Shown: one piece after another, positions 46,772 through 56,413 of the stretch
Position numbering within the stretch: position 1 is the stretch's first letter
Layout: each line of letters starts with the position of its first letter
Source of the DNA: Pseudokordiimonas caeni
Lineage (GTDB): Bacteria > Pseudomonadota > Alphaproteobacteria > Sphingomonadales > Kordiimonadaceae
Direction: 5' to 3'
DNA length: 64,000 nucleotides
NCBI RefSeq assembly: GCF_026719705.1
Contig: NZ_JAPPRR010000001.1
Coordinates: forward strand, 1,857,531 to 1,921,530
Notes under the pieces: generated by a model
Database searches by the model: none
What the model saw: only the letters and a program-made list of their open reading frames with translations
Told to the model about the DNA's origin: nothing
Made by a program: the position numbers and the translations under genes

Positions 46772-47968
46772 TTAGAGCCCGAGGACCATCTTGGCGATGA
46801 TGTTGCGCTGGATCTCGTTCGATCCGCCATAAATGCTGGTTTTGCGCATGTTGAAATAGCGGGGTGCCGCCTGATGCGCATAATCCGGCCCGATCGGATA
46901 GATATTGTCGCCGTCCTCCGGGAAGCCACGGAAGTAAGGCGCGCCGTAATGGCCGACAGCCTCGAGCACCAGTTCGGTGATGCGCTGCTGCACTTCGGTG
47001 CCCTTGATCTTCAGGAGGCTCGATTCCGGCCCCGGCCCCTTGCCGGCCTGTTCGTTCGCGAGAACGCGCAGCTCGGTATATTCAAGGGCGGTGAGGTCCA
47101 TTTCCAGTTCGGCAATCTTGCGGCGGAAGAAGGGATCCTCGATGAGCGGGCGGTCGTTTGCCTGCTCGGTCTTGGCGATCTGCTTCAGCTTCTCGATACC
47201 GCGCTTGGAGCGCGCCACACCGGCGATCCCGGTACGTTCGTGCGCCAGCAGGAACTTGGCGCAGGTCCAGCCCTTGTTTTCGTGGAAGATGCGGTTTTCG
47301 ACCGGCACTTTCACATTATCAAGGAAGACCTCGTTCACTTCATGCTCGCCGCCGAGCGTAATGATCGGCCGCACGGTGATGCCCGGCGACTTCATGTCGA
47401 TCAGCAGGAAGGAGATGCCCTCCTGCATCTTGGCGTCCGGATCCGTCCGCACAAGGAAGAAGCCCCAGTCGGCATGCTGGGCAAGCGTCGTCCAGGTTTT
47501 CTGTCCATTGACGATATAATGGTCACCCTGACGCTCGGCCTTGGTGCGAAGCGATGCGAGGTCCGACCCGGCACCCGGCTCCGAATAGCCCTGACACCAC
47601 CAGTCTTCGCCCGAAAGGATGCGCGGCAGGAAGCGCGCCTTCTGCTCCGGCGTGCCGAAGGTATAGATCACGGGCCCGACCATGTTGATGCCGAAAGGCA
47701 GGATCATCATCGTATCGGCCTTCGCGCATTCTTCGGCGAAGATATAACGCTCGACCGTCGACCAGCCGGGGCCGCCATATTCTTTCGGCCAGCCCGGCGC
47801 CACCCAGCCCTTTTTGGCAAGGATGCGATGCCAGGCCAGATAATCCTCTTTGCCGAGCTCTTCGCTGTCGGCCATTTTGGATTTCAGGTCTTCGGGATAA
47901 TTTTCCGCGATGAAGGCACGGACCTCTTCCCGGAACGCGATCTGCTCCGGCGTGAAATCGAGATTCAT
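46772..47968 (-). CDS. Acyl-CoA dehydrogenase (first of pair)
   Basis: This 398-residue flavoenzyme has MNLDFTPEQIAFREEVRAFIAENYP, WCQGYSEPGAGSDLASL, KTWTTLAQHADWGFFLVRTD and a C-terminal SIYGGSNEIQRNIIAKMVLGL. It is the same type as IpdE/FadE-like subunits that pair with a shorter partner. ATG 47968 follows GGGAGAGGACGATC. The inverted repeat at 48025 lies 57 bp upstream and probably controls the operon. Confidence 0.92.
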   Translation of the reverse strand: MNLDFTPEQIAFREEVRAFIAENYPEDLKSKMADSEELGKEDYLAWHRILAKKGWVAPGWPKEYGGPGWSTVERYIFAEECAKADTMMILPFGINMVGPVIYTFGTPEQKARFLPRILSGEDWWCQGYSEPGAGSDLASLRTKAERQGDHYIVNGQKTWTTLAQHADWGFFLVRTDPDAKMQEGISFLLIDMKSPGITVRPIITLGGEHEVNEVFLDNVKVPVENRIFHENKGWTCAKFLLAHERTGIAGVARSKRGIEKLKQIAKTEQANDRPLIEDPFFRRKIAELEMDLTALEYTELRVLANEQAGKGPGPESSLLKIKGTEVQQRITELVLEAVGHYGAPYFRGFPEDGDNIYPIGPDYAHQAAPRYFNMRKTSIYGGSNEIQRNIIAKMVLGL

Positions 47969-48024
47969 GATCGTCCTCTCCCCATGGTGCGCCTCGGGCC
48001 AGCCGCCACACACCATCTCAATTA

Positions 48025-48039
48025 GTTAGTGATCCTAAC
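48025..48039 (+). promoter_or_regulatory. Inverted repeat GTTAG-N5-CTAAC, site 1
   Basis: The perfect 5-bp inverted repeat GTTAG-TGATC-CTAAC is followed by CAGATTG. It lies between the divergent acyl-CoA dehydrogenase operon (57 bp away) and the MFS gene. Related sites occur at 51636 (FadB-like) and 53088 (thioesterase), suggesting a shared TetR- or MarR-like regulator of beta-oxidation. Confidence 0.55.
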
Positions 48040-48202
48040 CAGATTGCCACACTCGGCGCGCACGGGCAATCCCGCATCAAACCGAACGGTCTTAAAATTG
48101 GCCTTGGCCCCATATCCCCATCCGTGCCAGTGTGATAGCCGGGCCGGGCGGCGTCAAGAACCGACCGACCGGCCAGTCAGATGCTCAGGGAGGCAGCATC
48201 CA

Positions 48203-49513
48203 GTGCCTGAAAAAAGCCCGACATTCCGGCGCGATTTCGCGCTTCTTTTCACTGTGCTTCTCGTGGTCGCGGCAGGGAACACAGCGCTGCAGTCCGTCTT
48301 ACCCTCTATCGGGCGCCTGTTACATATCTCGGATGTGCTGATCGCCATCATCTTTTCCTTCTCCGCCCTTCTCTGGACCGTCGCTGCCCCCTTCTGGGCA
48401 CGCCAGTCGGACCTCCGTGGCCGCAAGCGGCTGGTGCTGATCGGGCTTGGCGGCTATGTGGTTTCGATGACAGCCTGCGGCCTCGCGATCTTCGCGGGCA
48501 TCGAAGGCTGGCTGCCGGCCCTTGCCGTTTTCCTGTTCTTCACCGTGGCGCGCGGTCTTTTCGGCCTATTCGGTTCGGCCTCCAACCCGGCGGCGCAAGC
48601 CTATGTGGCGGCGCGTACCTCGAAGGCTGAACGCACACAGGCGCTGGCCACACTCGGGTCCGCCTTCGGGCTGGGCACCGTGCTTGGCCCCGCCATGGCG
48701 CCCTTCCTGATCCTGCCGGTTGTCGGGCTTTCCGGCCCCATCTTTTCCTTCGCCGTGATCGCGCTTGTCACTGCCATCACCATCCTGAAGCTGCTGCCGA
48801 ACGACACGGTCGTCCTGAAGGCCGGGGATGGCGGCGCGGCAGCGAGCCTGCCGAGCATCGGTGGCGGACCGACCGGCGCTTCTGCAGTGGCGGCGGACAA
48901 AGGTGCGAAGCACCGCCTTTCATGGCGGGACGAGCGCGTCATGCCCTTGATGATTTTCGGCTTCATGATGGGCAGCATGCAGGCGCTGACCGGCCAGACG
49001 CTCGGCTTTCTGATCATCGACCGCACGGGCCTTGGCCCCACTGAAGCCGCCCACCAGATCGGCATCGCGCTGATGGCGGGCGCTGTGGCCACGCTCTTTG
49101 CGCAGTGGGGCCTGATCCGCATGTTCCATATGACACCGCGCCAGCTGATGCGCTGGGGCGCGGCCATGGCCTTTGCGGGTACGCTTATCACCGCGCTGAC
49201 GCCCGATTTTTACGGGATCGTTGTCGCCTTCGCGCTGACCTGCATGGGCTACGGTTTCGCGCGGCCGGGCTTCACGGCGGGTGCCTCGCTCGCGGTCGGA
49301 GAAGCCGACCAGGGGGCGGTTGCCGGCGCGGTGACGGCGGTGAACGGCTCCACCTTCATCCTTGCCCCGGCCATCGGCATCGGGCTTTACCAGATTGCCC
49401 AGCCCCTGCCCTTCCTTGCCGCCGCTGCCTGCCTTGCGGCCCTGTATGTCTATGCCTACAGGAACCGCGTGCTGGCGCAGGATTATGACGACGGCAAGGA
49501 GGAAGCCGCCTGA
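48203..49513 (+). CDS. MFS transporter
   Basis: This 436-residue protein has about 12 membrane helices. The loop 2-3 motif appears as ARQSDLRGRKRLVLIGLGGY, and ARGLFGLFGSASNPAAQAYVAARTS lies in helices 4-5, as in multidrug-efflux-like MFS proteins. The start is a GTG at 48203 with AGGGAGG about 10 bases upstream; the frame open to 48029 has no hydrophobic start. Its stop touches the stop of the FadB-like gene with no gap. The substrate is unknown; fatty acids or aromatics are plausible from context. Confidence 0.88.
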   Translation: MPEKSPTFRRDFALLFTVLLVVAAGNTALQSVLPSIGRLLHISDVLIAIIFSFSALLWTVAAPFWARQSDLRGRKRLVLIGLGGYVVSMTACGLAIFAGIEGWLPALAVFLFFTVARGLFGLFGSASNPAAQAYVAARTSKAERTQALATLGSAFGLGTVLGPAMAPFLILPVVGLSGPIFSFAVIALVTAITILKLLPNDTVVLKAGDGGAAASLPSIGGGPTGASAVAADKGAKHRLSWRDERVMPLMIFGFMMGSMQALTGQTLGFLIIDRTGLGPTEAAHQIGIALMAGAVATLFAQWGLIRMFHMTPRQLMRWGAAMAFAGTLITALTPDFYGIVVAFALTCMGYGFARPGFTAGASLAVGEADQGAVAGAVTAVNGSTFILAPAIGIGLYQIAQPLPFLAAAACLAALYVYAYRNRVLAQDYDDGKEEAA

Positions 49514-51604
49514 TCAGGCAGCGCTGAAGCCCTTGCCTTCCTTCACGAGTCTTTCAAGGAGGGCCGACGGCTTGAAATCCTCGCCCATTGTGGTCTCGAA
49601 CTCCTGCATGCGTTTCAGCACCTTGTCGAGGCCCACGAGTTCGCCCCAGAACATCGGGCCGCCGCGATAGACCGGCCAGCCGTAGCCGTTGATCCAGACG
49701 ATATCGATGTCGGACGCTCGGTAGGCCTTGCCTTCCTCCAAAATCTTGGCGCCTTCATTGACCATGGGATACAGGCAGCGCTCGAGGATTTCCTCATCGC
49801 TGATGCTGCGGCGCTTGATGCCGGCCTTGGCGGAAAGGTCGAGGATGATCTTTTCCGTCACCGGGCTTGGGCTGCCGACGCGCTTCTCGTCATAATCATA
49901 GAAGCCTGCACCGGTTTTCTGGCCACGCCGGTCCATCTCGCACAGAAGGTCGCGGACGGTTTCACCCTTCGAGGTTTCCTTCGACCAGCCGATATCGAGA
50001 CCGGCGAGATCGCCCATCTGGAACGGCCCCATCGGCATGCCGAAATCATAAAGCACACGGTCCACATCCCACGGCATCGCACCCTCGAGGATCAGCTTCT
50101 GTGCCTCGCGCTGGCGGGCTGCGAGCATGCGGTTACCGATGAAGCCGTGGCAGACGCCTGCCACCACACCGACCTTGCCAATGCGGCGGGCGAGATCGAG
50201 CGCCGTGACAAGCACATCAGGTGCCGTTTTCTCGGCCCGCACAATCTCCAGCAGCCGCATCACATTGGCGGGCGAGAAGAAATGGAGCCCCAGCACATCG
50301 CCCGGCCGTTTGGTGACCGAAGCGATCTCGTCCACATCCAGATAGGATGTGTTGGTGGCAAGGATCGCGCCGGGCTTGGCAAGCGCATCAAGCTTGGTGA
50401 AGACCTCCTTCTTGATGTCCATATTTTCAAACACTGCCTCAATGATGAGGTCGGCATCCGCCACCGACGTGAGTTCAAGGCTGCCGGTGAGACACCCCAT
50501 GCGCTTTTCCACATCGTCCGCGCTGATACGGCCCTTGGCGGCGGTGTTTTCGTAATTCTTGCGAATGACGCCGAGCCCGCGCTGCAGCGCCTCGTCTTTC
50601 ATTTCGATGATGGTGACCGGGATACCGACGTTCGCGAAATTCATCGCGATACCACCCCCCATGGTGCCTGCCCCGATGATGGCAACCTTGCCGATGCTGC
50701 GCGGCTTCACGTCAGCTTCAAGACCCGGGATCTTCGCGGCTTCGCGTTCCGAGAAGAAGACATACCGCTGGGCGGCCGACTGGCTGCCGGTCATCAGCTT
50801 CATGAAAGCATCGCGCTCGAACTTCATGCCCTCGTCGAACGGCAGGTTCACCGCGGCCTCGATACATTTGATATTGGCCTCGGGCGCCTCGAAGCCCCGG
50901 AACTTGCGGGCGTTCGCCTTGCGGAAGTCGTCAAAAAGACCGGGATTGGCACGGGCTTCGGCGAGCTTCTCGTCCATATCGCGGATCCGGCGGAGCGGCT
51001 TGCCTTCCGACACGGCCTTGCGCGCAAAGGCGATGGCCGCGGCTTCAAGCCCGCCCTCTTCCGCCAACTCGTCGACCAGCCCCATTGCGTGCGCCTTTTT
51101 CGCAGGCACATGGTCGCCGCCTGTGACCATCTTGAGGGCTGCGTCTGCCCCCACAAGGCGCGGCAGGCGCTGCGTGCCGCCGGCGCCAGGCAGAAGGCCA
51201 AGCTTCACTTCGGGCAAACCGCATTTGGCCGAAGGCACCGCCACCCGCCAATGACAGGCGAGCGCGACCTCAAGCCCGCCCCCGAGCGCGGTACCATGGA
51301 TCGCCGCCACAACCGGTTTGCCGGCATTCTCGATCGCTTCTTCCACGTCGTGGAGGCTCGGCCCCTGCATCGGCTTGCCGAACTCGCGAATATCGGCACC
51401 AGCGATGAAAGTGCGGCCATCGCAGGCCAGCACAATGGCCGCGATATCACTGTTGGCGCTCGCCGCCTCGAATGCAGCCTTCAGCCCCGCGCGCACATCG
51501 GCAGACAGGGCATTCACCGGCGGATTATCGACCCGCACAACGGCCAGATCGTCCGCGGTTTCAAGCCTCACAGTACCGCTGAATTTGGTCACAAGCATGC
51601 TCAC
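49514..51604 (-). CDS. FadB-like enoyl-CoA hydratase / 3-hydroxyacyl-CoA dehydrogenase
   Basis: This 696-residue fusion has an N-terminal crotonase domain (about 10-200; [49 protein letters not shown] with the catalytic Glu). The dehydrogenase half begins near residue 300 ([21 protein letters not shown]) and contains [15 protein letters not shown] with the catalytic His. It carries out two successive beta-oxidation steps. ATG at 51604 or 51598. An inverted repeat lies 32 bp upstream. Confidence 0.95.
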   Translation of the reverse strand: MSMLVTKFSGTVRLETADDLAVVRVDNPPVNALSADVRAGLKAAFEAASANSDIAAIVLACDGRTFIAGADIREFGKPMQGPSLHDVEEAIENAGKPVVAAIHGTALGGGLEVALACHWRVAVPSAKCGLPEVKLGLLPGAGGTQRLPRLVGADAALKMVTGGDHVPAKKAHAMGLVDELAEEGGLEAAAIAFARKAVSEGKPLRRIRDMDEKLAEARANPGLFDDFRKANARKFRGFEAPEANIKCIEAAVNLPFDEGMKFERDAFMKLMTGSQSAAQRYVFFSEREAAKIPGLEADVKPRSIGKVAIIGAGTMGGGIAMNFANVGIPVTIIEMKDEALQRGLGVIRKNYENTAAKGRISADDVEKRMGCLTGSLELTSVADADLIIEAVFENMDIKKEVFTKLDALAKPGAILATNTSYLDVDEIASVTKRPGDVLGLHFFSPANVMRLLEIVRAEKTAPDVLVTALDLARRIGKVGVVAGVCHGFIGNRMLAARQREAQKLILEGAMPWDVDRVLYDFGMPMGPFQMGDLAGLDIGWSKETSKGETVRDLLCEMDRRGQKTGAGFYDYDEKRVGSPSPVTEKIILDLSAKAGIKRRSISDEEILERCLYPMVNEGAKILEEGKAYRASDIDIVWINGYGWPVYRGGPMFWGELVGLDKVLKRMQEFETTMGEDFKPSALLERLVKEGKGFSAA

Positions 51605-51635
51605 CTCCCTTGATCAGATGATTTCGCGGGGGATT

Positions 51636-51650
51636 GTAAGGGAGGCTAAC
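51636..51650 (+). promoter_or_regulatory. Inverted repeat GTAAG-N5-CTAAC, site 2
   Basis: GTAAG-GGAGG-CTAAC followed by CAAATTG matches site 1 (GTTAG-N5-CTAAC, CAGATTG). It lies 32 bp upstream of the FadB-like start, in the short gap after the histidine kinase gene, overlapping the promoter or RBS zone, where a repressor would act. Confidence 0.5.
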
Positions 51651-51662
51651 CAAATTGACGAT

Positions 51663-52928
51663 TCAATTTTCCGAAACGGCAGCCTCGGCCATGTCCGGCT
51701 GGCGCACGGGCAGGCCGACAGTCACGGTTGTGCCCTCCCCTTCGGCGGAATCGAGCCATACGGTGCCATTGTGGCGGCGGGCGATCTCGCGCACGATGGC
51801 GAGGCCAACGCCGTGCCCACCGGCAGTATCGGACCTGTCCCCACGCTGGAACATTTCGAACACATTGGGCAGCTTGTCGGCCGCGATGCCACGCCCGGTA
51901 TCCGTCACATGGACGCTGATCCAGTCGCGGTCGCCTTTCGCCTGGATGTCGATGCGACCATGATCGGTATATTTCACCGCGTTCGACAGGATGTTTTCAA
52001 AGAGGCGCCACAGGAGCAGCTTGTCTCCAATTATCGTCAGCTTGCCTTCAGTCTTCAGATTGATGGCCAGCCCCTTGCGCCGGGCATCCAGCTCCAGTTC
52101 GTTGGCGATACTGCTGAACATTTCGTCCAGATCGAACTCGCTGAGCTCCAGCGCGATGGCGCCGGACTTCAGCCGCTGCACTTCCACAATCTGCCGCACC
52201 AGCGCGCTCAGCCGTTGGCCCGCGTCGCGGATGTCGCGCACATAGTCAAGATTGCGCCCGCCAAGCTTGTCGCCATGCACTTTCATTTCCAGCATTTCGG
52301 AAAAGCCGATGATCGCATTGAGCGGCGTCTTGAAATCGTGGCTGACATTGGCAAGCATCGCGTCGCGCGCTTCGATTTCGGCCTGCAGCTGTTCATTGAG
52401 GGCAGCGTGATCCAGCATCAGCTGTTCAAGCCGGGCCGTGCGGGCCTTCACGCGCTCCTCCAGTTCGTTGATCAACTGGTCCCGGTCGGCCTCTGCCTTT
52501 TCCTTCTCCCGGATCCCGGCCAGCAATTCCTCGTTCAGCTTCGCCATGCCGGCAACCGAAGGTACACCTGCGATATGCCGCTTGTTGGCAAGAAGGAACA
52601 CCGCCGTGCCGAGCGAAACCGCAGCCGTCGCCGCCTTTAGCACGCCCTGCAGGGCATAGACCGGCTGCCACATGGTGATAATACCAAACACGTGGGTGAT
52701 GCCGCAAAGGAGGATGAAAGCCGCAAAGAGCACCGCGACGGGCGCCGGCAGCAGGTCCGGCCGTTCACGGCGCACCATCAGTAGCACAAAAGGGATGATG
52801 AAATAGGCAAGCGCAATCGCAGCATCGGAGCCGACATGCAGATGGATGATCCTGTCATCCCAGATCAGGCAATAGCCATGGGGAGCAAAACCCGCATCCC
52901 CCACGAGCCACTCGTAGAGACTAGACAT
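51663..52928 (-). CDS. Sensor histidine kinase with ethylene-receptor-type membrane domain
   Basis: This 421-residue kinase has an N-terminal three-helix membrane domain (about 28-113) with the residues needed for copper and ethylene binding in plant ETR1, in the same spacing. They are Asp35, Tyr42, Ile45, Pro46, Ile72, Cys75 and His79 (GSDAAIALAYFIIPF, FILLCGITH). A coiled coil (about 125-190) leads to the H-box SHDFKTPLNAIIGF (His197), N-box NILSNAVKY, DTGRGI and GHGVGLAIV. No response regulator is adjacent. The architecture is known in cyanobacteria and some proteobacteria; what it senses here is unknown. Confidence 0.92.
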   Translation of the reverse strand: MSSLYEWLVGDAGFAPHGYCLIWDDRIIHLHVGSDAAIALAYFIIPFVLLMVRRERPDLLPAPVAVLFAAFILLCGITHVFGIITMWQPVYALQGVLKAATAAVSLGTAVFLLANKRHIAGVPSVAGMAKLNEELLAGIREKEKAEADRDQLINELEERVKARTARLEQLMLDHAALNEQLQAEIEARDAMLANVSHDFKTPLNAIIGFSEMLEMKVHGDKLGGRNLDYVRDIRDAGQRLSALVRQIVEVQRLKSGAIALELSEFDLDEMFSSIANELELDARRKGLAINLKTEGKLTIIGDKLLLWRLFENILSNAVKYTDHGRIDIQAKGDRDWISVHVTDTGRGIAADKLPNVFEMFQRGDRSDTAGGHGVGLAIVREIARRHNGTVWLDSAEGEGTTVTVGLPVRQPDMAEAAVSEN

Positions 52929-53087
52929 GACACGACCCCCAGTCGCCCGATACTGCTACGGTACGGCGGCATGAGCCTGGCACCCGCCACGAACCGCAGA
53001 TCATATAGCAAAAGGCGAGAAAAACAACCAAGGCACCACCTTTCCTATCCGCTTGTATGATGGACGAATGCTTGACCGCCCCTTATA

Positions 53088-53102
53088 GTTCGTGCACCTA
53101 AC
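53088..53102 (+). promoter_or_regulatory. Inverted repeat GTTCG-N5-CTAAC, site 3
   Basis: GTTCG-TGCAC-CTAAC followed by CAAATATGG is a third, less symmetric copy of the motif at 48025 and 51636. It lies 36 bp upstream of the thioesterase start. The rest of the 210-base gap to the kinase gene shows nothing else. Confidence 0.4.
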
Positions 53103-53138
53103 CAAATATGGACCGACAGCGAGAAACGGCGACGCAAC

Positions 53139-53948
53139 ATGAGTGACCTGATTCCCCTGAGTGATGTGATCAACGGCCTTGCCCCGGCAGGCGATGGCTT
53201 CAGCCTGACAATCCCCCCCGGCTGGGGCCAAGGGCGCTCGGCCTTCGGCGGCCTGACGGGCGCTCTTGCCGTCAATGCCATGCGGCAAAAGCTCGGTGCG
53301 GATGAACGGCCACTGCGTTCGCTCCTCGTTTCTTTCGTTGCTCCCGTCCTACTTGGCGAAAAGGCCGATATTGAGGCAAACATGTTGCGGGCCGGCAAGT
53401 CGGTCATTCAGGCCGAATCCCGGCTGATATCGGGCGGCAGTGTCGCAGCCGTCGCACAGGCCGCCTTTGGCCACGCCCGCCCCACCAAAAGTTCGGCGCC
53501 GCTTGCTGCCTTCACGCCCGAGCCGCGCGACAGTGTGCCCGCGGCCCCTTTCGTGAAAGGCCTGTTCCCTGATTTTCTCGAGAATTTTGAAATCCGCTGG
53601 ACCGGCGGCGGCATCCCGTCAAGCGGCAGCAATTCCACCCGCATCGGCATGTGGGTGCGCTTCCGCAAGCCGGTGGACCAGACACTGGCCACCGAACGGC
53701 TGATCGCCATCGCCGACATGCCGCCGCCTGCCATGCTGTCGCATTACCGCGAGCGCAAGACCGCCAGCTCGCTCACCTGGTCGCTCGATTTCCTCGTCGA
53801 CCCGCGCGAGGTGACTGGCGAATGGTTCTATCTGGACTTTTCACTCGATGCCGCTGACGGCGGCTACTGCCAGCAAACCGGCCGCATCTTCACAGAAGAC
53901 GGCCGGCTTGTGATGATCGGGCATCAGGTGATGGTCTATTTCGAATAG
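53139..53948 (+). CDS. Acyl-CoA thioesterase family protein (double hotdog, TesB-like)
   Basis: This 269-residue protein fits the two-hotdog 4HBT_3/TesB-like family: GWGQGRSAFGGLTGALAVNAM at the N-terminal fold and TASSLTWSLDFLVDPREVTGEWFYLDF with the catalytic Asp region and final GRLVMIGHQVMVYFE. It hydrolyses acyl-CoA to free acid and CoA, perhaps relieving CoA trapping during beta-oxidation. ATG 53139 sits after GCGACGCAAC, a weak RBS. Confidence 0.88.
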   Translation: MSDLIPLSDVINGLAPAGDGFSLTIPPGWGQGRSAFGGLTGALAVNAMRQKLGADERPLRSLLVSFVAPVLLGEKADIEANMLRAGKSVIQAESRLISGGSVAAVAQAAFGHARPTKSSAPLAAFTPEPRDSVPAAPFVKGLFPDFLENFEIRWTGGGIPSSGSNSTRIGMWVRFRKPVDQTLATERLIAIADMPPPAMLSHYRERKTASSLTWSLDFLVDPREVTGEWFYLDFSLDAADGGYCQQTGRIFTEDGRLVMIGHQVMVYFE

Positions 53949-54638
53949 TCAGGCGATGCCGTGGCGAAGGGTGCCGACGCCGTCGATTCCCCCTTCGATG
54001 ATCGCACCCTTCGTGACCGCCCCTACCCCCGCTGGTGTACCTGTGAAGATCAGGTCACCGGGAGCAAGCGTCACAAAACGCGAAAGCTCGGCAATGATGG
54101 CAGGCACGGACCAGATCATCTGGCTGAGATCGGCGTCCTGCTTTACCGCGCCGTCCACCGAAAGCCAGATCCGTCCAGCGGCCGGGTGACCGATCTTTTC
54201 AGCAGGCGCCAGCGTGCCGATAGGAGCCGACTGGTCGAACCCCTTGGCCATATCCCAAGGCGAGCCGCTTTTCTTCGCCGCCCCCTGCAGGTCACGCCGG
54301 GTCAGGTCGTTGCCGACGGCATAACCGAACACATGCGACAGCGCGTCCGCCTCGGCGAGGTTGGCACCGCCTGACTTCAGCGCAACAACAAGCTCGATCT
54401 CGAAATGCAGGTCAGCCGTCATCGGTGGATAGGCGGCATCGGCACCATCGGTGACCAGCGCGTCAGCAGGTTTCGAGAAGAAGGTCGGCGGCACCGATTT
54501 GGGATCGCCGCCCATTTCGCGCACATGGTCGGCATAATTACGGCCGACGCAATAGATGCGGTGCACCGGGAAGCGGTCATCCGTTCCGTCAACGGGGACG
54601 GATGCAATGGCGGGCGCAGGGATCACGAGATCGGGCAT
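53949..54638 (-). CDS. Fumarylacetoacetate hydrolase (FAH) family protein
   Basis: This 229-residue single-domain FAH enzyme has IYCVGRNYADHVREMGGDP and PTFFSKPADALV, FEIELVVALKSGG (metal ligands Glu), NDLTRRDLQG and DLIFTGTPAGVGAV. Family members hydrolyse C-C bonds in acylpyruvates or decarboxylate oxaloacetate. It lies 18 bases after btuD, so it may be read from the B12 operon even though no link to cobalamin is known. Its stop abuts the thioesterase stop. Confidence 0.92.
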   Translation of the reverse strand: MPDLVIPAPAIASVPVDGTDDRFPVHRIYCVGRNYADHVREMGGDPKSVPPTFFSKPADALVTDGADAAYPPMTADLHFEIELVVALKSGGANLAEADALSHVFGYAVGNDLTRRDLQGAAKKSGSPWDMAKGFDQSAPIGTLAPAEKIGHPAAGRIWLSVDGAVKQDADLSQMIWSVPAIIAELSRFVTLAPGDLIFTGTPAGVGAVTKGAIIEGGIDGVGTLRHGIA

Positions 54639-54656
54639 GGAACAGGCTCCACAAGG

Positions 54657-55424
54657 TCAGCGGGACAAGGATACGGGGGTAACTGCCCCCGCCTCGCCCC
54701 GGCTTACCCTGACGCCATAGACCTTGGCAAGCAGCGTATCGGTGAGCACATCGGCAGGTGTACCTTCCGCCACCTTGCGGCCGCCATCCAGCACGATGAG
54801 GCGGTCGCAATAACGCGCGGCGAGCGACAGGTCGTGCATCACCACAACGACCGCCTTGCCGCCGGTTGCCACCTCTTTCAGCACATTCATCACGCTCAGC
54901 TGGTGGGCAGGGTCAAGCGCGGCCACCGGCTCGTCAGCGAGCAGCAGCGGTGCGTCCGCCGCTAGTGCCCGGGCCAGCAGCACGCGGGCACGTTCGCCGC
55001 CGGAAAGTTCGGTCGCCGGGCGGTCTCGCAAGCCTGCGATATCGGCAAGCCTCATGGCCCGCTCAATCGCCTCCCGGTCGACTTCGCTTTGCCGCGCAAA
55101 TATCGGCCGTGCGCCGCGCCCGAGGGCGACAAGGGCTTCCACCGAAAGCGGCCAATGGACCGTCGGACTTTGCGGCAGATAGGCAATGCGCCCTGCCAGT
55201 CGGTGAGCGGGCAAGCTGGATACATCCTCCCCCATCAGGGTAAGCGTACCGGTCGTGAGCGGCAGGAACCGCAATAGCGCGCGCAACAGGCTCGTCTTGC
55301 CGGCACCGTTGGGGCCGATAAGGCCAACAAGCTCCCCAGCCGAAACGGTCATATCCACGCCGTCCACCACCCAGCGATTGCCGAGGCTGACGGTCAGGCC
55401 TTTCGCTTCCAGTATCAGGCTCAT
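54657..55424 (-). CDS. btuD: Cobalamin ABC transporter ATP-binding protein
   Basis: This 255-residue ABC ATPase has Walker A GPNGAGKTS, signature LSGGERARVLLARAL, Walker B LLLADEPVAALD and the switch His (VVVMHD). The BtuD/FecE/HmuV type shares these features, but the riboswitch upstream of the operon points to cobalamin. It overlaps btuC by 4 bases. Confidence 0.9.
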   Translation of the reverse strand: MSLILEAKGLTVSLGNRWVVDGVDMTVSAGELVGLIGPNGAGKTSLLRALLRFLPLTTGTLTLMGEDVSSLPAHRLAGRIAYLPQSPTVHWPLSVEALVALGRGARPIFARQSEVDREAIERAMRLADIAGLRDRPATELSGGERARVLLARALAADAPLLLADEPVAALDPAHQLSVMNVLKEVATGGKAVVVVMHDLSLAARYCDRLIVLDGGRKVAEGTPADVLTDTLLAKVYGVRVSRGEAGAVTPVSLSR

Positions 55425-56413
55425 CGCATCTGCCGCCGTGTCTTGAGGATAAGGGCGAGGAAGAAGGGTACGCCCAGAAGGGCGGTGAGCACGCCGAGCT
55501 TCAGTTCCTGTTCGGTCGGTATCACCCGGAGGAGCGCATCGGCAAGCGTCACCAGCAGCGCGCCGCCTAGCGCAGACGGCAGCAACAACCGCGCCGGATC
55601 GTGCCCTACAAAGGGGCGGATCATATGGGGCACCATCAGGCCGACGAAGCCGATGGTGCCGGCGATGGCCACCGACGCGCCAACCGCGAGTGCGCTGCCG
55701 ACGATCACCAGAAACCGCACCCGGCGCAGGTTGACCCCCGCGCTTTCCGCTACATCATCGTCAAGGGTGAGGTGCGCCAGCGACGGCCCCGCCATCATCA
55801 GCAGCACCCAGCCCGGCAGCATGAAGGGAAGCGCCAACAGGATATCGGCCTCCGACCGGTTGGCGAGCGAGCCCAACAACCACATCACGATGTTGCCGAG
55901 CGAGAAAGGATTGGGCGACAGGTTCATGGCAAGCGAGGTAAGCGCCCCGGCAAGGTGCGAAAGCGCGATGCCGACAAGGATCAGCGTCAGCGCACTCGGG
56001 TCCCGCCGGGCGAACACATAAAGAAGCGACGTGGACAGAAGTGCCCCGACGAGCGCAAAGCCCGGTACCGCATAGGCGCTGACAGCACTGAGCCCGTAAT
56101 AAAGCGCTATGACGGCCCCGAGGCTAGCACTGGCGCTGACGCCGATCACGCCGGGGTCCGCGAGCGGGTTTTTGAGCAGCCCCTGCAGGGCCGCGCCGGC
56201 AAGGCCGAGCGACGCGCCGACCATCAGCCCCGCCACAAGACGCGGCAAGCGGATTTCCCGCACGATGAGGGCAGCCTTGTCACTTTCAGGATTGCCAACG
56301 AGGCCGGTCAGTACGTCACCGAGGCCGAGGCTGGTGCTGCCGACTGCCAGCGCCAACAGGCAGGCAAGGACAAGAAGTGCGACAAGCACAAGATTGACCC
56401 GTCCACCGATCAT
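55421..56413 (-). CDS. btuC: Cobalamin ABC transporter permease
   Basis: This 330-residue FecCD/BtuC-type permease has about 10 membrane helices, with RLPRLVAGLMVGASLGLAGAALQGLLKNPLADPGVIGVS near the start and GTIGFVGLMVPHMIRPFVGHDPARLLLPSALGGA, the coupling helix region, near the end. It overlaps btuF and btuD by 4 bases each. Confidence 0.92.
   Translation of the reverse strand: MIGGRVNLVLVALLVLACLLALAVGSTSLGLGDVLTGLVGNPESDKAALIVREIRLPRLVAGLMVGASLGLAGAALQGLLKNPLADPGVIGVSASASLGAVIALYYGLSAVSAYAVPGFALVGALLSTSLLYVFARRDPSALTLILVGIALSHLAGALTSLAMNLSPNPFSLGNIVMWLLGSLANRSEADILLALPFMLPGWVLLMMAGPSLAHLTLDDDVAESAGVNLRRVRFLVIVGSALAVGASVAIAGTIGFVGLMVPHMIRPFVGHDPARLLLPSALGGALLVTLADALLRVIPTEQELKLGVLTALLGVPFFLALILKTRRQMR

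Noticed and set aside
49511..49516. Touching stop codons of MFS and FadB-like genes (TGATCA) as a frameshift or fusion
   Set aside because: Both genes have normal length and the contact is simply tail-to-tail packing.
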